Part shown: in pieces, positions 23,018 through 29,660 of the stretch | How positions within the stretch are numbered: the stretch's first letter is position 1 | Layout: every line of letters begins with the position of its first letter | NCBI RefSeq assembly: GCF_001552375.1 | Contig: NZ_BCRB01000036.1 | Span: forward strand, 1 to 35,266 | From: Cellulomonas iranensis NBRC 101100 = JCM 18110 | GTDB taxonomy: Bacteria > Actinomycetota > Actinomycetes > Actinomycetales > Cellulomonadaceae | Length of the DNA stretch: 35,266 nt | Reading direction: 5' to 3' | Notes under the pieces: model-generated | What the model was told of the DNA's origin: nothing | Seen by the model: only the letters and a program-made list of their open reading frames with translations | Database searches by the model: none | Program-made: the position numbers and the translations under genes

Positions 23018-23023
23018 ACGCTA
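23018..23023 (-). promoter_or_regulatory. -10 box of the leaderless DUF664/SDR transcript
   Basis: TAGCGT on the minus strand ends 7 nt before the GTG at 23010. Confidence 0.6.
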
Positions 23024-23077
23024 CGACGCGCGGCTGTGCGCCGCACGGCGACCTCGCGTGCCGGGGTCCCGCTGCGT

Positions 23078-23115
23078 GGGTGCCGGGCGTGGGTGCCGGG
23101 CGGCGGGTGCCGGCG
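23078..23115. repeat. Three short direct repeats of GGGTGCCGG
   Basis: GGGTGCCGGGC occurs at 23078 and 23091, and a shortened copy at 23105, between the DUF664 gene and the gene ending at 23132. Probably slippage in GC-rich intergenic DNA. Confidence 0.6.
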
Positions 23116-23131
23116 TGCGTCGTGACGCGGA

Positions 23132-23617
23132 TCAGCCGACGGTGCCGATGACGCGCAGCCGCGTCCCGAGCGCGACGTCCTCGACGCGCACGCGGAGCCC
23201 GCGCGCGGCCGGGAACGCGTCCCCGACCAGCGGGCCGAGCCGGTCGAGGTCGACCTCGACGACGGTCGCGCCGTCCTGCGTGGACGCGGTCGCGACACCG
23301 GCCGGCAGCTTCCCGAGCTGGTCTCGGACGCCGTCGGTGACGAACCCGGAGAGGTCCAGGCGCACCTTCGGGTGCGACGCGACCAGGGCCACGCGCCATC
23401 GCCGCCCCTCGACGCCGCGGTCCTCGACGCGCACGTCGACCGGTCCGGCCATCCGCGTCGCGAGGCGCACGGCCCCCGGGACGCCGGGCAGCTCGTGCAC
23501 CCGGACCCGGGCGTGCACCGCGCGGTCGTCGCCGCGGACGTCGGTGACCGCGGGCGGCAGCGCGTCGGCCGCACGGGCCAGCGCGAGGGCCTCGTCGAGC
23601 GTGAGGGTGAGCTCCAT
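23132..23617 (-). CDS. Hypothetical protein, 161 residues
   Basis: I do not recognise the family. The protein is soluble, with no signal peptide or membrane helix. It alternates short strands and charged loops, for example VHARVRVHELPGVPGAVRLATRMAGPVDVRV and ATVVEVDLDRLGPL, suggesting a beta-rich fold repeated twice. The ATG at 23617 has a leaderless -10 box TAGCCT 6 nt upstream. It is followed by three short GGGTGCCGG repeats. No partner gene is evident. Confidence 0.6.
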   Translation of the reverse strand: MELTLTLDEALALARAADALPPAVTDVRGDDRAVHARVRVHELPGVPGAVRLATRMAGPVDVRVEDRGVEGRRWRVALVASHPKVRLDLSGFVTDGVRDQLGKLPAGVATASTQDGATVVEVDLDRLGPLVGDAFPAARGLRVRVEDVALGTRLRVIGTVG

Positions 23618-23623
23618 GCGCCC

Positions 23624-23629
23624 AGGCTA
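23624..23629 (-). promoter_or_regulatory. -10 box of the leaderless 161-residue gene
   Basis: TAGCCT on the minus strand ends 6 nt before the ATG at 23617. Confidence 0.6.
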
Positions 23630-23797
23630 CGAGCGGGCGGCGGCACACGCGGGGCGGCGGGCGCACCGCTGCGGGGCCGCGTCGGGTGCGTGGCGTCGGC
23701 CGGCACGGCAGCGGGACGTCCGGCCCTGCGGCGCGCGCCGGGACGCGGGACGATGGGGGCGACGCCGTGCGTGACGGCACCGACCGAGGAGGGCGGC

Positions 23798-24022
23798 ATG
23801 CACCTGCAGCACCAGAGGTGGAGCGACCTGAGCGCGCGGCGGCGCGTCGGCGTCGTGGTCGTGTCGGCGGCGCAGCTCGCGCTCACGGCCGCGGCGTACC
23901 GGGACCTCGCGCGCCGTGATGCCGACGAGGTCAACGGCCCGAAGGCGGCGTGGGCGCTCGCGATCCTCGTGAACTGGGTCGGACCGCTCACGTACTTCGC
24001 GAAGGGGCGCGTGCGGTCCTGA
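23798..24022 (+). CDS. PLDc_N-type small membrane protein
   Basis: 74 residues with two hydrophobic helices (about 17-34 and 50-67). The second half, NGPKAAWALAILVNWVGPLTYFAKGR, matches the PLDc_N domain that precedes phospholipase-D/cardiolipin synthase enzymes but here stands alone, as in many actinobacteria. Function unknown. The ATG at 23798 has GAGGAGG 5 nt upstream, a strong ribosome-binding site. It is divergent from the gene starting at 23617 and convergent with the DUF1905 gene. Confidence 0.8.
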   Translation: MHLQHQRWSDLSARRRVGVVVVSAAQLALTAAAYRDLARRDADEVNGPKAAWALAILVNWVGPLTYFAKGRVRS

Positions 24023-24064
24023 CGCCGGGCCCTGACACGGTTCCGACCGGCGAGGCCGCGACCG

Positions 24065-24355
24065 TCACACGTCGACGAGCCGGAGCCGGACCCGCACGGC
24101 GTCGCCGACCGCAGCGCCCGCGGCCTCGCGCACCGCGCGCTTGACCGGCAGCACGAACGTCTCGCGGCGCTTGTCGGGGAACAGCGACGTGCGCCACGTC
24201 GTCGGGCCCAGAGTCACCTCGACGCGGACCGACCCGAACCCGCCCTGCCGGCCGCGCGTCAGGTCGTCGACCTCGTCCGCGACGTCGAACGGCAGGTCGA
24301 CGAACACCCAGGACCCGGCCTGCCAGAGGGTGGTCTCGACGTCGTACTGCGGCAC
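24065..24355 (-). CDS. DUF1905 family protein
   Basis: 96 residues. The pattern WQAGSWVFVDLP, GGFGSVRVEVTLGPTTWRTSLFPDK and LPVKRAVREAAGAAVGDAVRV is that of DUF1905, a small beta-barrel-like domain of unknown role. The GTG at 24355 has TACGGT 6 nt upstream, a leaderless layout. It lies 61 nt downstream of the APH-like kinase on the same strand but with its own promoter and a hairpin between. Confidence 0.88.
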   Translation of the reverse strand: MPQYDVETTLWQAGSWVFVDLPFDVADEVDDLTRGRQGGFGSVRVEVTLGPTTWRTSLFPDKRRETFVLPVKRAVREAAGAAVGDAVRVRLRLVDV

Positions 24356-24361
24356 GCCGCG

Positions 24362-24367
24362 ACCGTA
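24362..24367 (-). promoter_or_regulatory. -10 box of the leaderless DUF1905 gene
   Basis: TACGGT on the minus strand ends 6 nt before the GTG at 24355. Confidence 0.6.
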
Positions 24368-24391
24368 CCCGGGGGCGCCCACACGCGGGGT

Positions 24392-24416
24392 CCCGCGCCG
24401 GCGCGCCGAGCGCGGG
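24392..24416 (-). terminator. Hairpin directly after the APH-like gene
   Basis: CCCGCGC (24392-24398) and GCGCGGG (24410-24416) pair across an 11-nt loop, ending next to the kinase stop codon. It separates that gene from the DUF1905 promoter. Confidence 0.45.
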
Positions 24417-25172
24417 TCAGGCGACGGTGCCGGGCGCCGCGTCGACCGCGCCCGACGCCAGGTCGCGCAGCAGCCGCGCCCCGGCCTGCACGGTGTCCGG
24501 CGGCATGCCGTCACGCAGACGGCGCGCGACGACGTCGTCGAGCCGCGCGAGCGGGTCCCGCTCCGCGACGGCCGCGAGGAACGCGACGAGCAGCGCGCGC
24601 AGGTGCGGGCGCGTGACCGCGACGGCCGCGACGTCCCCCGCGGCGCCGTCGACGCCCGCGACCGTGGCCTCCGCGAGCACGATCGCCGTGTGCCCGAGGT
24701 CGAGCGCCGGGTCGCCCGTGCGTCCCGACGCCCAGTCCACGACCACGGGCCCGTCGGCCCCGAGCAGCACGTTGGCGGGGTGCAGGTCGAGGTGCAGCAC
24801 GCGGTCGCCCCCGGCCGTGCCGAGCGGCGGGGGCAGCGCGTGCAGGCGCGCGTGCAGGTCGGCCAGCACCGCGGCGACCGCGTCGGCGTCGAGCGTGCCG
24901 GCGACGTACGCCTCCAGCAGCGTCGGCCCGTCGACACGCTCCATGACCATGCCGCCCGGCTCCTGCTCGTGCAGCGCGGGCACGGGGTAGCCGTGCGCGG
25001 CGACGTGCCGGTGCAGCGCGACCTCGGTGGTGGTGTCGCGGCCGTCGAGGTAGCGGCGGCGCACGAGGCCCGGGCCGGCGTCGAGGACCACCGCCTCGCG
25101 GCCGCGCGCGACGACCGCGCCGTCGGCGGGCTTCCCGGCGGTCGTGGCGTCGGGGTGCTCGGCGGACGTCAC
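24417..25172 (-). CDS. Aminoglycoside phosphotransferase-like kinase
   Basis: 251 residues of the APH/choline-kinase-like fold. The catalytic loop is HLDLHPAN (His127, Asp129, Asn134) and the metal-binding Asp146 lies in VVVDWASG. The N-lobe has a degenerate, Arg-rich nucleotide region (VRRRYLDGRD) with no clear lysine of the usual type. The substrate is probably a small molecule; antibiotic resistance should not be assumed. The GTG at 25172 has only a weak upstream GGGA and overlaps the stop of a 14-codon leaderless mini-ORF (25169-25213), suggesting coupled translation. Confidence 0.85.
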   Translation of the reverse strand: MTSAEHPDATTAGKPADGAVVARGREAVVLDAGPGLVRRRYLDGRDTTTEVALHRHVAAHGYPVPALHEQEPGGMVMERVDGPTLLEAYVAGTLDADAVAAVLADLHARLHALPPPLGTAGGDRVLHLDLHPANVLLGADGPVVVDWASGRTGDPALDLGHTAIVLAEATVAGVDGAAGDVAAVAVTRPHLRALLVAFLAAVAERDPLARLDDVVARRLRDGMPPDTVQAGARLLRDLASGAVDAAPGTVA

Positions 25173-25213
25173 GACGCACGTCCCGGGCGGCGGTGCGGGG
25201 CGGCGGCGGTCAC
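25169..25213 (-). CDS. Possible leaderless 14-codon upstream ORF
   Basis: A GTG at 25213 lies 6 nt after TACGCT, the leaderless layout seen at many genes here. It opens 14 codons (M-T-A-A-A-P-H-R-R-P-G-R-A-S) and a TGA that overlaps the kinase GTG as GTGA. The peptide is basic (three Arg, one His). It could couple translation to the weakly primed kinase start. Too short for coding statistics, so this rests on position alone. Confidence 0.45.
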   Translation of the reverse strand: MTAAAPHRRPGRAS

Positions 25214-25219
25214 GACGCG

Positions 25220-25225
25220 AGCGTA
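25220..25225 (-). promoter_or_regulatory. -10 box for the mini-ORF/APH-like transcript
   Basis: TACGCT on the minus strand ends 6 nt before the mini-ORF GTG at 25213. The kinase GTG is 41 nt further on. Confidence 0.55.
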
Positions 25226-25279
25226 GGGCCCGGTCGGAGTCCGGTGCGGGCGGTTCGCGCGGTGCACGCCGCCGAGGCG

Positions 25280-26260
25280 TCAGGCGCAGCCCTGCTCGGT
25301 GAGCCACGCGCGCGCGGCGTCCGCCGCGGCGGCCCCGCTGCCCGTGTCCGTGTCCGGTGGGATCGGCTCCTCGCCCAGCAGCTCGCCGGTGTGCGACTCG
25401 GTGACGCCGACCGTGAGCTGCAGCGTCGCGCCCGTGTAGAGGGGGATCTGCTGGTTCACGCTCGCGTAGCCCGCCGTCGGGACGCCGAACACGTGGACGT
25501 GGTCGCGGCCGCGCAGCGCGATGAGCGTCTGCTCGCCCGAGCTCGCGGTGCGCTCGTCGACCAGCACCGCGACGGGCACGTCCAGGCGGGGCGACGCGCG
25601 GGGCGCCGTGATCGACGTGCCGCCGCCCGTGACGCGTCCGCGCGTGAGCCGCACCTCGCTGCGCCGCTCGCCGGTCACGAACGTCTGGAGCACGCCGTCG
25701 GGCAGGAGCTTGGCCACGCCCGCGACCATCGGGCCCATGTCGCCGCCGGAGTTGCCCCGCAGGTCCACCACGACGCCGCACACGCCCGGCTCCGCGAGAC
25801 CCGTCGCGAGCGTGTCGGTGTACGCCTGCGCGGCCGCGAGGTCGCCCGTGAACTCGGGCACGACGAGCGTCGCGACGCCGCCGTCGCGCTCGACGGACGC
25901 GGGCTGCTGCGGTGCAGGAGCGGTGTCGCCGGTGCGCGCCGGGACGAGGGTCGAGTGCGGGCCGCCGGCGACCTGCACGGCCTCGGCGAGGATCGCGTCG
26001 ACGTCCTCGAGCGTCGCGGCCGTCGCGATCGCGCCGCGGGCCCGCTCGCGCTCGTCGTGCCACTGCGGCGACGACGCGTGCAGCCCGCCGTCGAGCATCG
26101 TCAGGACGGTGTCGCCGTAGCGCTGCGGCGTGGGCGGCACGAGCCAGACGTTGAAGCGGGGCCCGACGAACCACACGAGGCCGACGCCGGCGACGACGAG
26201 CAGGAGGACGGCGCTCAGGAGCGCGACGAGCAGACGGCGGGCACGACGGGGGCGGGGCAC
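25280..26260 (-). CDS. S41-family (C-terminal processing type) serine protease
   Basis: 326 residues. One N-terminal transmembrane helix (about 10-32) anchors an extracytoplasmic domain. The S41 core shows VVVDLRGNSGG (163-173) and the nucleophile region DERTASSGE with Ser240 or Ser241; the family's Ser-Lys dyad would need a structural check. No PDZ domain is visible, which is unusual for CtpA but common in shorter tail-specific-like proteases. Targets unknown. The GTG at 26260 has GGAAGGA 5 nt upstream. It follows the MFS gene on the same strand by 88 nt and probably has its own promoter. Confidence 0.83.
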   Translation of the reverse strand: MPRPRRARRLLVALLSAVLLLVVAGVGLVWFVGPRFNVWLVPPTPQRYGDTVLTMLDGGLHASSPQWHDERERARGAIATAATLEDVDAILAEAVQVAGGPHSTLVPARTGDTAPAPQQPASVERDGGVATLVVPEFTGDLAAAQAYTDTLATGLAEPGVCGVVVDLRGNSGGDMGPMVAGVAKLLPDGVLQTFVTGERRSEVRLTRGRVTGGGTSITAPRASPRLDVPVAVLVDERTASSGEQTLIALRGRDHVHVFGVPTAGYASVNQQIPLYTGATLQLTVGVTESHTGELLGEEPIPPDTDTGSGAAAADAARAWLTEQGCA

Positions 26261-26348
26261 GGTGTTCCTTCCGGGGGGCTGCTCCCAGCGTCGCCGGTGC
26301 GGCGGGGCGAGCGCTTCCCCCGGGGGTCTGACCTGCGCGGGCGCCGCG

Positions 26349-27662
26349 TCAGCCCCTCGCACGACGGGCGACGGCGACGACTGCGACCGCGCCCGCGACG
26401 GCGAGCCCGCCCGCGACCGCGGTGAGCCCGCCGTACCCGACCTGCGCGAGCGCGACGCCCGCGAGCGCACCGCCGCCCGCACCGGCCAGCGACATCAGCG
26501 CGTCGGACACGCCCTGGACCGTGACGCGCTCGTCGCCGGGGATCGCGCCCGCCATGACCGCCGAGCCGGCGACGTTCGCGGCCGACCACCCCACGCCCAG
26601 CAGCACGAGCCCCACGGTCACCGCGCCGTGGCTGCCGCCGCCGACCCCCGAGACCACGGACGCGACGACGAGCACCGCGAGCCCGCCGACCAGCACGGCC
26701 GTCGCCCCCAGCCGGTCCGCGAGCGCGCCCATGACCGGCGACAACGCGTACATGCCCGCGATGTGCAGGCTCACGGTCAGACCCACGAGCTCGATCGACG
26801 CCCCGTGCCCGGCCATGTGGACGGGCGTCATCGACATGACCGCGACCATCACGGCGTGCGCCACGAGGATCCCGACCAGCGCGGCCACGGCGCGCGGGTA
26901 CCGCCTGAGCGTCGCGAGCGCCGCGCGCAGCGGCACGTGCGGGCGCGGCCCGGCGGCACCGCCGCCGAGCGCGCGGGCCGTGAGCAACGGGTCGGGACGC
27001 AGCCCGACCCACAGCACGAGCATCGCGGCGACCATGCCGACGGCCGAGAACACGAACACGGCCGCGAGCTCGGGCAGACCCGTGAGGCGCGACGTCGGCT
27101 CGCCGAGCCGCACGAGGTTCGGTCCCGTGACGGCACCGACGGTCGACGTCCACACGACGAGCGACAGGTCGCGCGCCCGCGTCCCCGCGGTCGACAGGTC
27201 GGTGGCCGCGAACCGCGCCTGCAGGTTCACCGCGCTGCCGACGCCCATGAGCGCCGCCCCGACCAGCAGCAGCGCGAACACCTGCACGACCGCGGCGACG
27301 ACCACCACGACCGCACCGACCGACGCGAGCGCGAGCCCGGCCGACAGCGACGCGCGCCGCCCGCGGGCCAGCGCGAGGCGTGCGAGCCACAGCGCCGACA
27401 GGGCCGCGCCGAGCGTCGCGGCGGTCGTCACCGACCCGGCCCACGCGTCGGACCCCGACAGCTCCACCGCGATCAGCGACCCGACCGACACGACCGAACC
27501 CGCCGCGACGCCGCTGAGCACCTGCGCGAGCGCGAGCAGCCCGACCGTGCGGCGGCGCAGGCCCGCGGGCGCGCCCGTCGGCGGGGCGGGCGCCGGGGCG
27601 AGCGGCAGCGGGGCGACCGGGACCGCGTCGGCCGGGGGAGGTGGGGTCGGGTCGGCGGTCAC
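26349..27662 (-). CDS. MFS transporter
   Basis: 437 residues, about 12 hydrophobic helices. A Pro/Ala-rich cytoplasmic N-terminus of about 30 residues is followed by GLLALAQVLSGVAAGSVVSVGSLIAVELSGSD. The signature loop between helices 2 and 3 appears as LARLALARGRR and is degenerate, while GALADRLGAT mid-protein resembles the second copy. Substrate cannot be deduced; drug or metabolite efflux is the default. The GTG at 27662 has TACGCT 6 nt upstream. Confidence 0.85.
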   Translation of the reverse strand: MTADPTPPPPADAVPVAPLPLAPAPAPPTGAPAGLRRRTVGLLALAQVLSGVAAGSVVSVGSLIAVELSGSDAWAGSVTTAATLGAALSALWLARLALARGRRASLSAGLALASVGAVVVVVAAVVQVFALLLVGAALMGVGSAVNLQARFAATDLSTAGTRARDLSLVVWTSTVGAVTGPNLVRLGEPTSRLTGLPELAAVFVFSAVGMVAAMLVLWVGLRPDPLLTARALGGGAAGPRPHVPLRAALATLRRYPRAVAALVGILVAHAVMVAVMSMTPVHMAGHGASIELVGLTVSLHIAGMYALSPVMGALADRLGATAVLVGGLAVLVVASVVSGVGGGSHGAVTVGLVLLGVGWSAANVAGSAVMAGAIPGDERVTVQGVSDALMSLAGAGGGALAGVALAQVGYGGLTAVAGGLAVAGAVAVVAVARRARG

Positions 27663-27668
27663 GACGGG

Positions 27669-27674
27669 AGCGTA
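27669..27674 (-). promoter_or_regulatory. -10 box of the leaderless MFS gene
   Basis: TACGCT on the minus strand ends 6 nt before the GTG at 27662. Confidence 0.6.
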
Positions 27675-27713
27675 ACCAGGCGTGGACGGCCCCGGCCCCG
27701 GCCGTGGTCGCGG

Positions 27714-27730
27714 CCCCGCCGAGGGCGGGG
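27714..27730 (-). terminator. GC hairpin after the CotH-family gene
   Basis: CCCCGCC and GGCGGGG form a 7-bp stem with a 3-nt loop, beginning 3 nt past the stop at 27734 and lying before the MFS promoter. Confidence 0.5.
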
Positions 27731-27733
27731 ACG

Positions 27734-29428
27734 TCAGGTGCTCGTCGTGCCGGTGCTCGGCGCGTCGGTGCTCGGCGCGCCTGCGCCGGCCGGACCGCCG
27801 TCCGTCGGGCCCCCGGTGGTGCCGCGCGTCGTGGGGCCGGCGGCCAGCGCCTGCGAGATCGTCGCCGCCTCCTGCGTGACCGTGGCCGGGTCGACGAGGT
27901 CAGCGGCCTGGTCGGTGAGCAGCGCGACCAGCGCGTCCAGGTGGTCCTGAGCAGCGCCGTTCGTCACCGCGCTCGCGGTGAGGTCGGCGAGCGCCTCGTC
28001 GTAGGCCGCCGCGAACGTGTCGGTCGCGAGGAACCGCGTCACGAGCGCGTTCCCGGCGCCGCCAGGTCCGCCGCCGGGCATGCCCGGTGCACCGTTCGCG
28101 GCGTCCTCCCCGTCCGGAGGCGCGGGACGCTCACCGTCCTGCGGGGCCGCGCCCTGCGGCGGCCAGCCCTGCGGGAGCTCGCCGTCCGGGAGGTCCGGCA
28201 GCGCGCCCTGCGGGGGCGTCGGTCGCTCGCCGCCGTCGGCCCCGGGCTCGCCGCCGGGCATCCCACCGCCCGTCCCGCCGCCCATGCCGCCGCCCATGCC
28301 GCCGGAGAACGACAGGTTCTGGTCCCACGCGACCACCGTGAACAGGCCCGTCGTCTCGTCCCAGCGCAGGTACGAGTTGTTGCCGGGGCCGTCGATGTCG
28401 TCCCAGTTCTGCACGACGTCCTGCGCCGCGAGGTACCGCGCGAACGCGTCGACGTCGAGGTGGTCGCCCAGCTGGGCCGCGAACTCCTCGTCGCTCGCGT
28501 CGTTCACGAGCGCGAGCAGCTCGATCAGGGGTGCGTACTGCTCGTCCTCCGGCAGCGAGCTCGTGCTGCTCTTGACCTCGAACGCGTCGGCGTACGCGCT
28601 CGCGTCCTCGCCGCGGTACGACCAGTCGCCCTCGCTGTCGGCCTTGTAGGTGATGCCGGGGTTCTCGAACGTGTCGGCGTTCCACAGGTCGTCGTCGGGC
28701 AGGTCCAGCACCAGCCGCAGCCGCTCGTCGCCGCCGTTGACGCTCAGCCGCACGTACGTCGCCTGCTCGGCCGGGACGTCCGCGAGCGCGAGCACCTGCA
28801 GCGCGACGGCCTCGTTGAGCGACGACTGCGTGCTGCTGCCGCGCACCACCAGGTCGGTGCGGCCCGCGTACTGCTGGCCGTCGACGTACTTGTCGAGCCG
28901 GATCAGCCACGGCAGGCCCGCGGGGTCGTCGGCGGAGACGGAGCCCTCGCCCAGGTCGTCGCGCGCGGGGGCGTCCGCGGGGGCCTCAGCCGTGCCGGCG
29001 CCGTCGGTCGTCGCGTCCGCGTCGTCGGTCGCGCCCGCCCCCGCGTCGTCCGTCCCCGGGCGCGACGCGAGCCCGCGCAGGCTCGAGTTGCCCTTGAGGC
29101 GCAGCCCGACGTCCTGGAGCTCCTGGCCGTCGATCACGACCGTCGCGCGTATCCACTCCTTGTCCCCGGTCGCGGCGTACGCGTCGAGCATCGCCTGGTA
29201 GTCGTCCTCGTCGTACGTCACGGCGATCGAGTGCACGGTCGTCGTGTCGAAGAGGTCCGCGCCCGCGGTGGCGCTCGCCGCGGCGCCCGTGCCGGACGCG
29301 CCGGACGCGGCGTCCGTCGCGGGGACGGAGCACGCCGCGAGCGTCGCCGCGAGCACTGCCGCGACCGTCGCGCGCAGCGCCCGGCGTCGTCGGTGGGTGG
29401 GGGTCGGGAGGTCGTCGTGGTGGTCCAT
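27734..29428 (-). CDS. CotH-kinase-family lipoprotein
   Basis: About 564 residues. A lipoprotein signal ends at Cys33 (L-A-A-C), so the protein is anchored outside the membrane. The CotH kinase domain spans about 60-530: RLKGNSSLR (near 110-118), the catalytic NWDDIDGPGNNSYLRW (about 341-356) and the metal-binding WDQN (about 368-371). Known CotH proteins phosphorylate spore-coat proteins. Right after WDQN comes a long low-complexity insert (about 375-460): Gly/Met-rich GGMGGG repeats, then Pro/Gly/Asp repeats. A second acidic Asp/Ala insert is at about 125-165. The ATG at 29428 has no strong ribosome-binding site. It is divergent from the Ig-like surface protein, with 232 nt between. Confidence 0.88.
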   Translation of the reverse strand: MDHHDDLPTPTHRRRRALRATVAAVLAATLAACSVPATDAASGASGTGAAASATAGADLFDTTTVHSIAVTYDEDDYQAMLDAYAATGDKEWIRATVVIDGQELQDVGLRLKGNSSLRGLASRPGTDDAGAGATDDADATTDGAGTAEAPADAPARDDLGEGSVSADDPAGLPWLIRLDKYVDGQQYAGRTDLVVRGSSTQSSLNEAVALQVLALADVPAEQATYVRLSVNGGDERLRLVLDLPDDDLWNADTFENPGITYKADSEGDWSYRGEDASAYADAFEVKSSTSSLPEDEQYAPLIELLALVNDASDEEFAAQLGDHLDVDAFARYLAAQDVVQNWDDIDGPGNNSYLRWDETTGLFTVVAWDQNLSFSGGMGGGMGGGTGGGMPGGEPGADGGERPTPPQGALPDLPDGELPQGWPPQGAAPQDGERPAPPDGEDAANGAPGMPGGGPGGAGNALVTRFLATDTFAAAYDEALADLTASAVTNGAAQDHLDALVALLTDQAADLVDPATVTQEAATISQALAAGPTTRGTTGGPTDGGPAGAGAPSTDAPSTGTTST

Positions 29429-29617
29429 GCGTCGACCGTGCCCGGCGGCGCTGTGGCCTCGCTGTGGTGCGCACGGGTCGCGGCCGTGAGACGCCGCCTC
29501 GGCCCGAGCGGATTTCACCCGCTGCCAGACCGGGAGGAATGACCCGTGCCCGGGCGAGCCGGTCGGGCCGGACGGGTGAAGCGGTGCGGGCGTCGGGGTG
29601 GCGCACCGGGCGCCACC

Positions 29618-29623
29618 TAGCGT
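29618..29623 (+). promoter_or_regulatory. -10 box of the Ig-like surface-protein gene
   Basis: TAGCGT lies 37 nt before the GTG at 29661, giving a leader of about 30 nt with GGGAGA as ribosome-binding site. The rest of 29429-29660 shows no gene and must also hold the CotH promoter. Confidence 0.5.
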
Positions 29624-29660
29624 GTGGCCGACCCGCACCCGCCCCAGCCCGGGAGACCTC

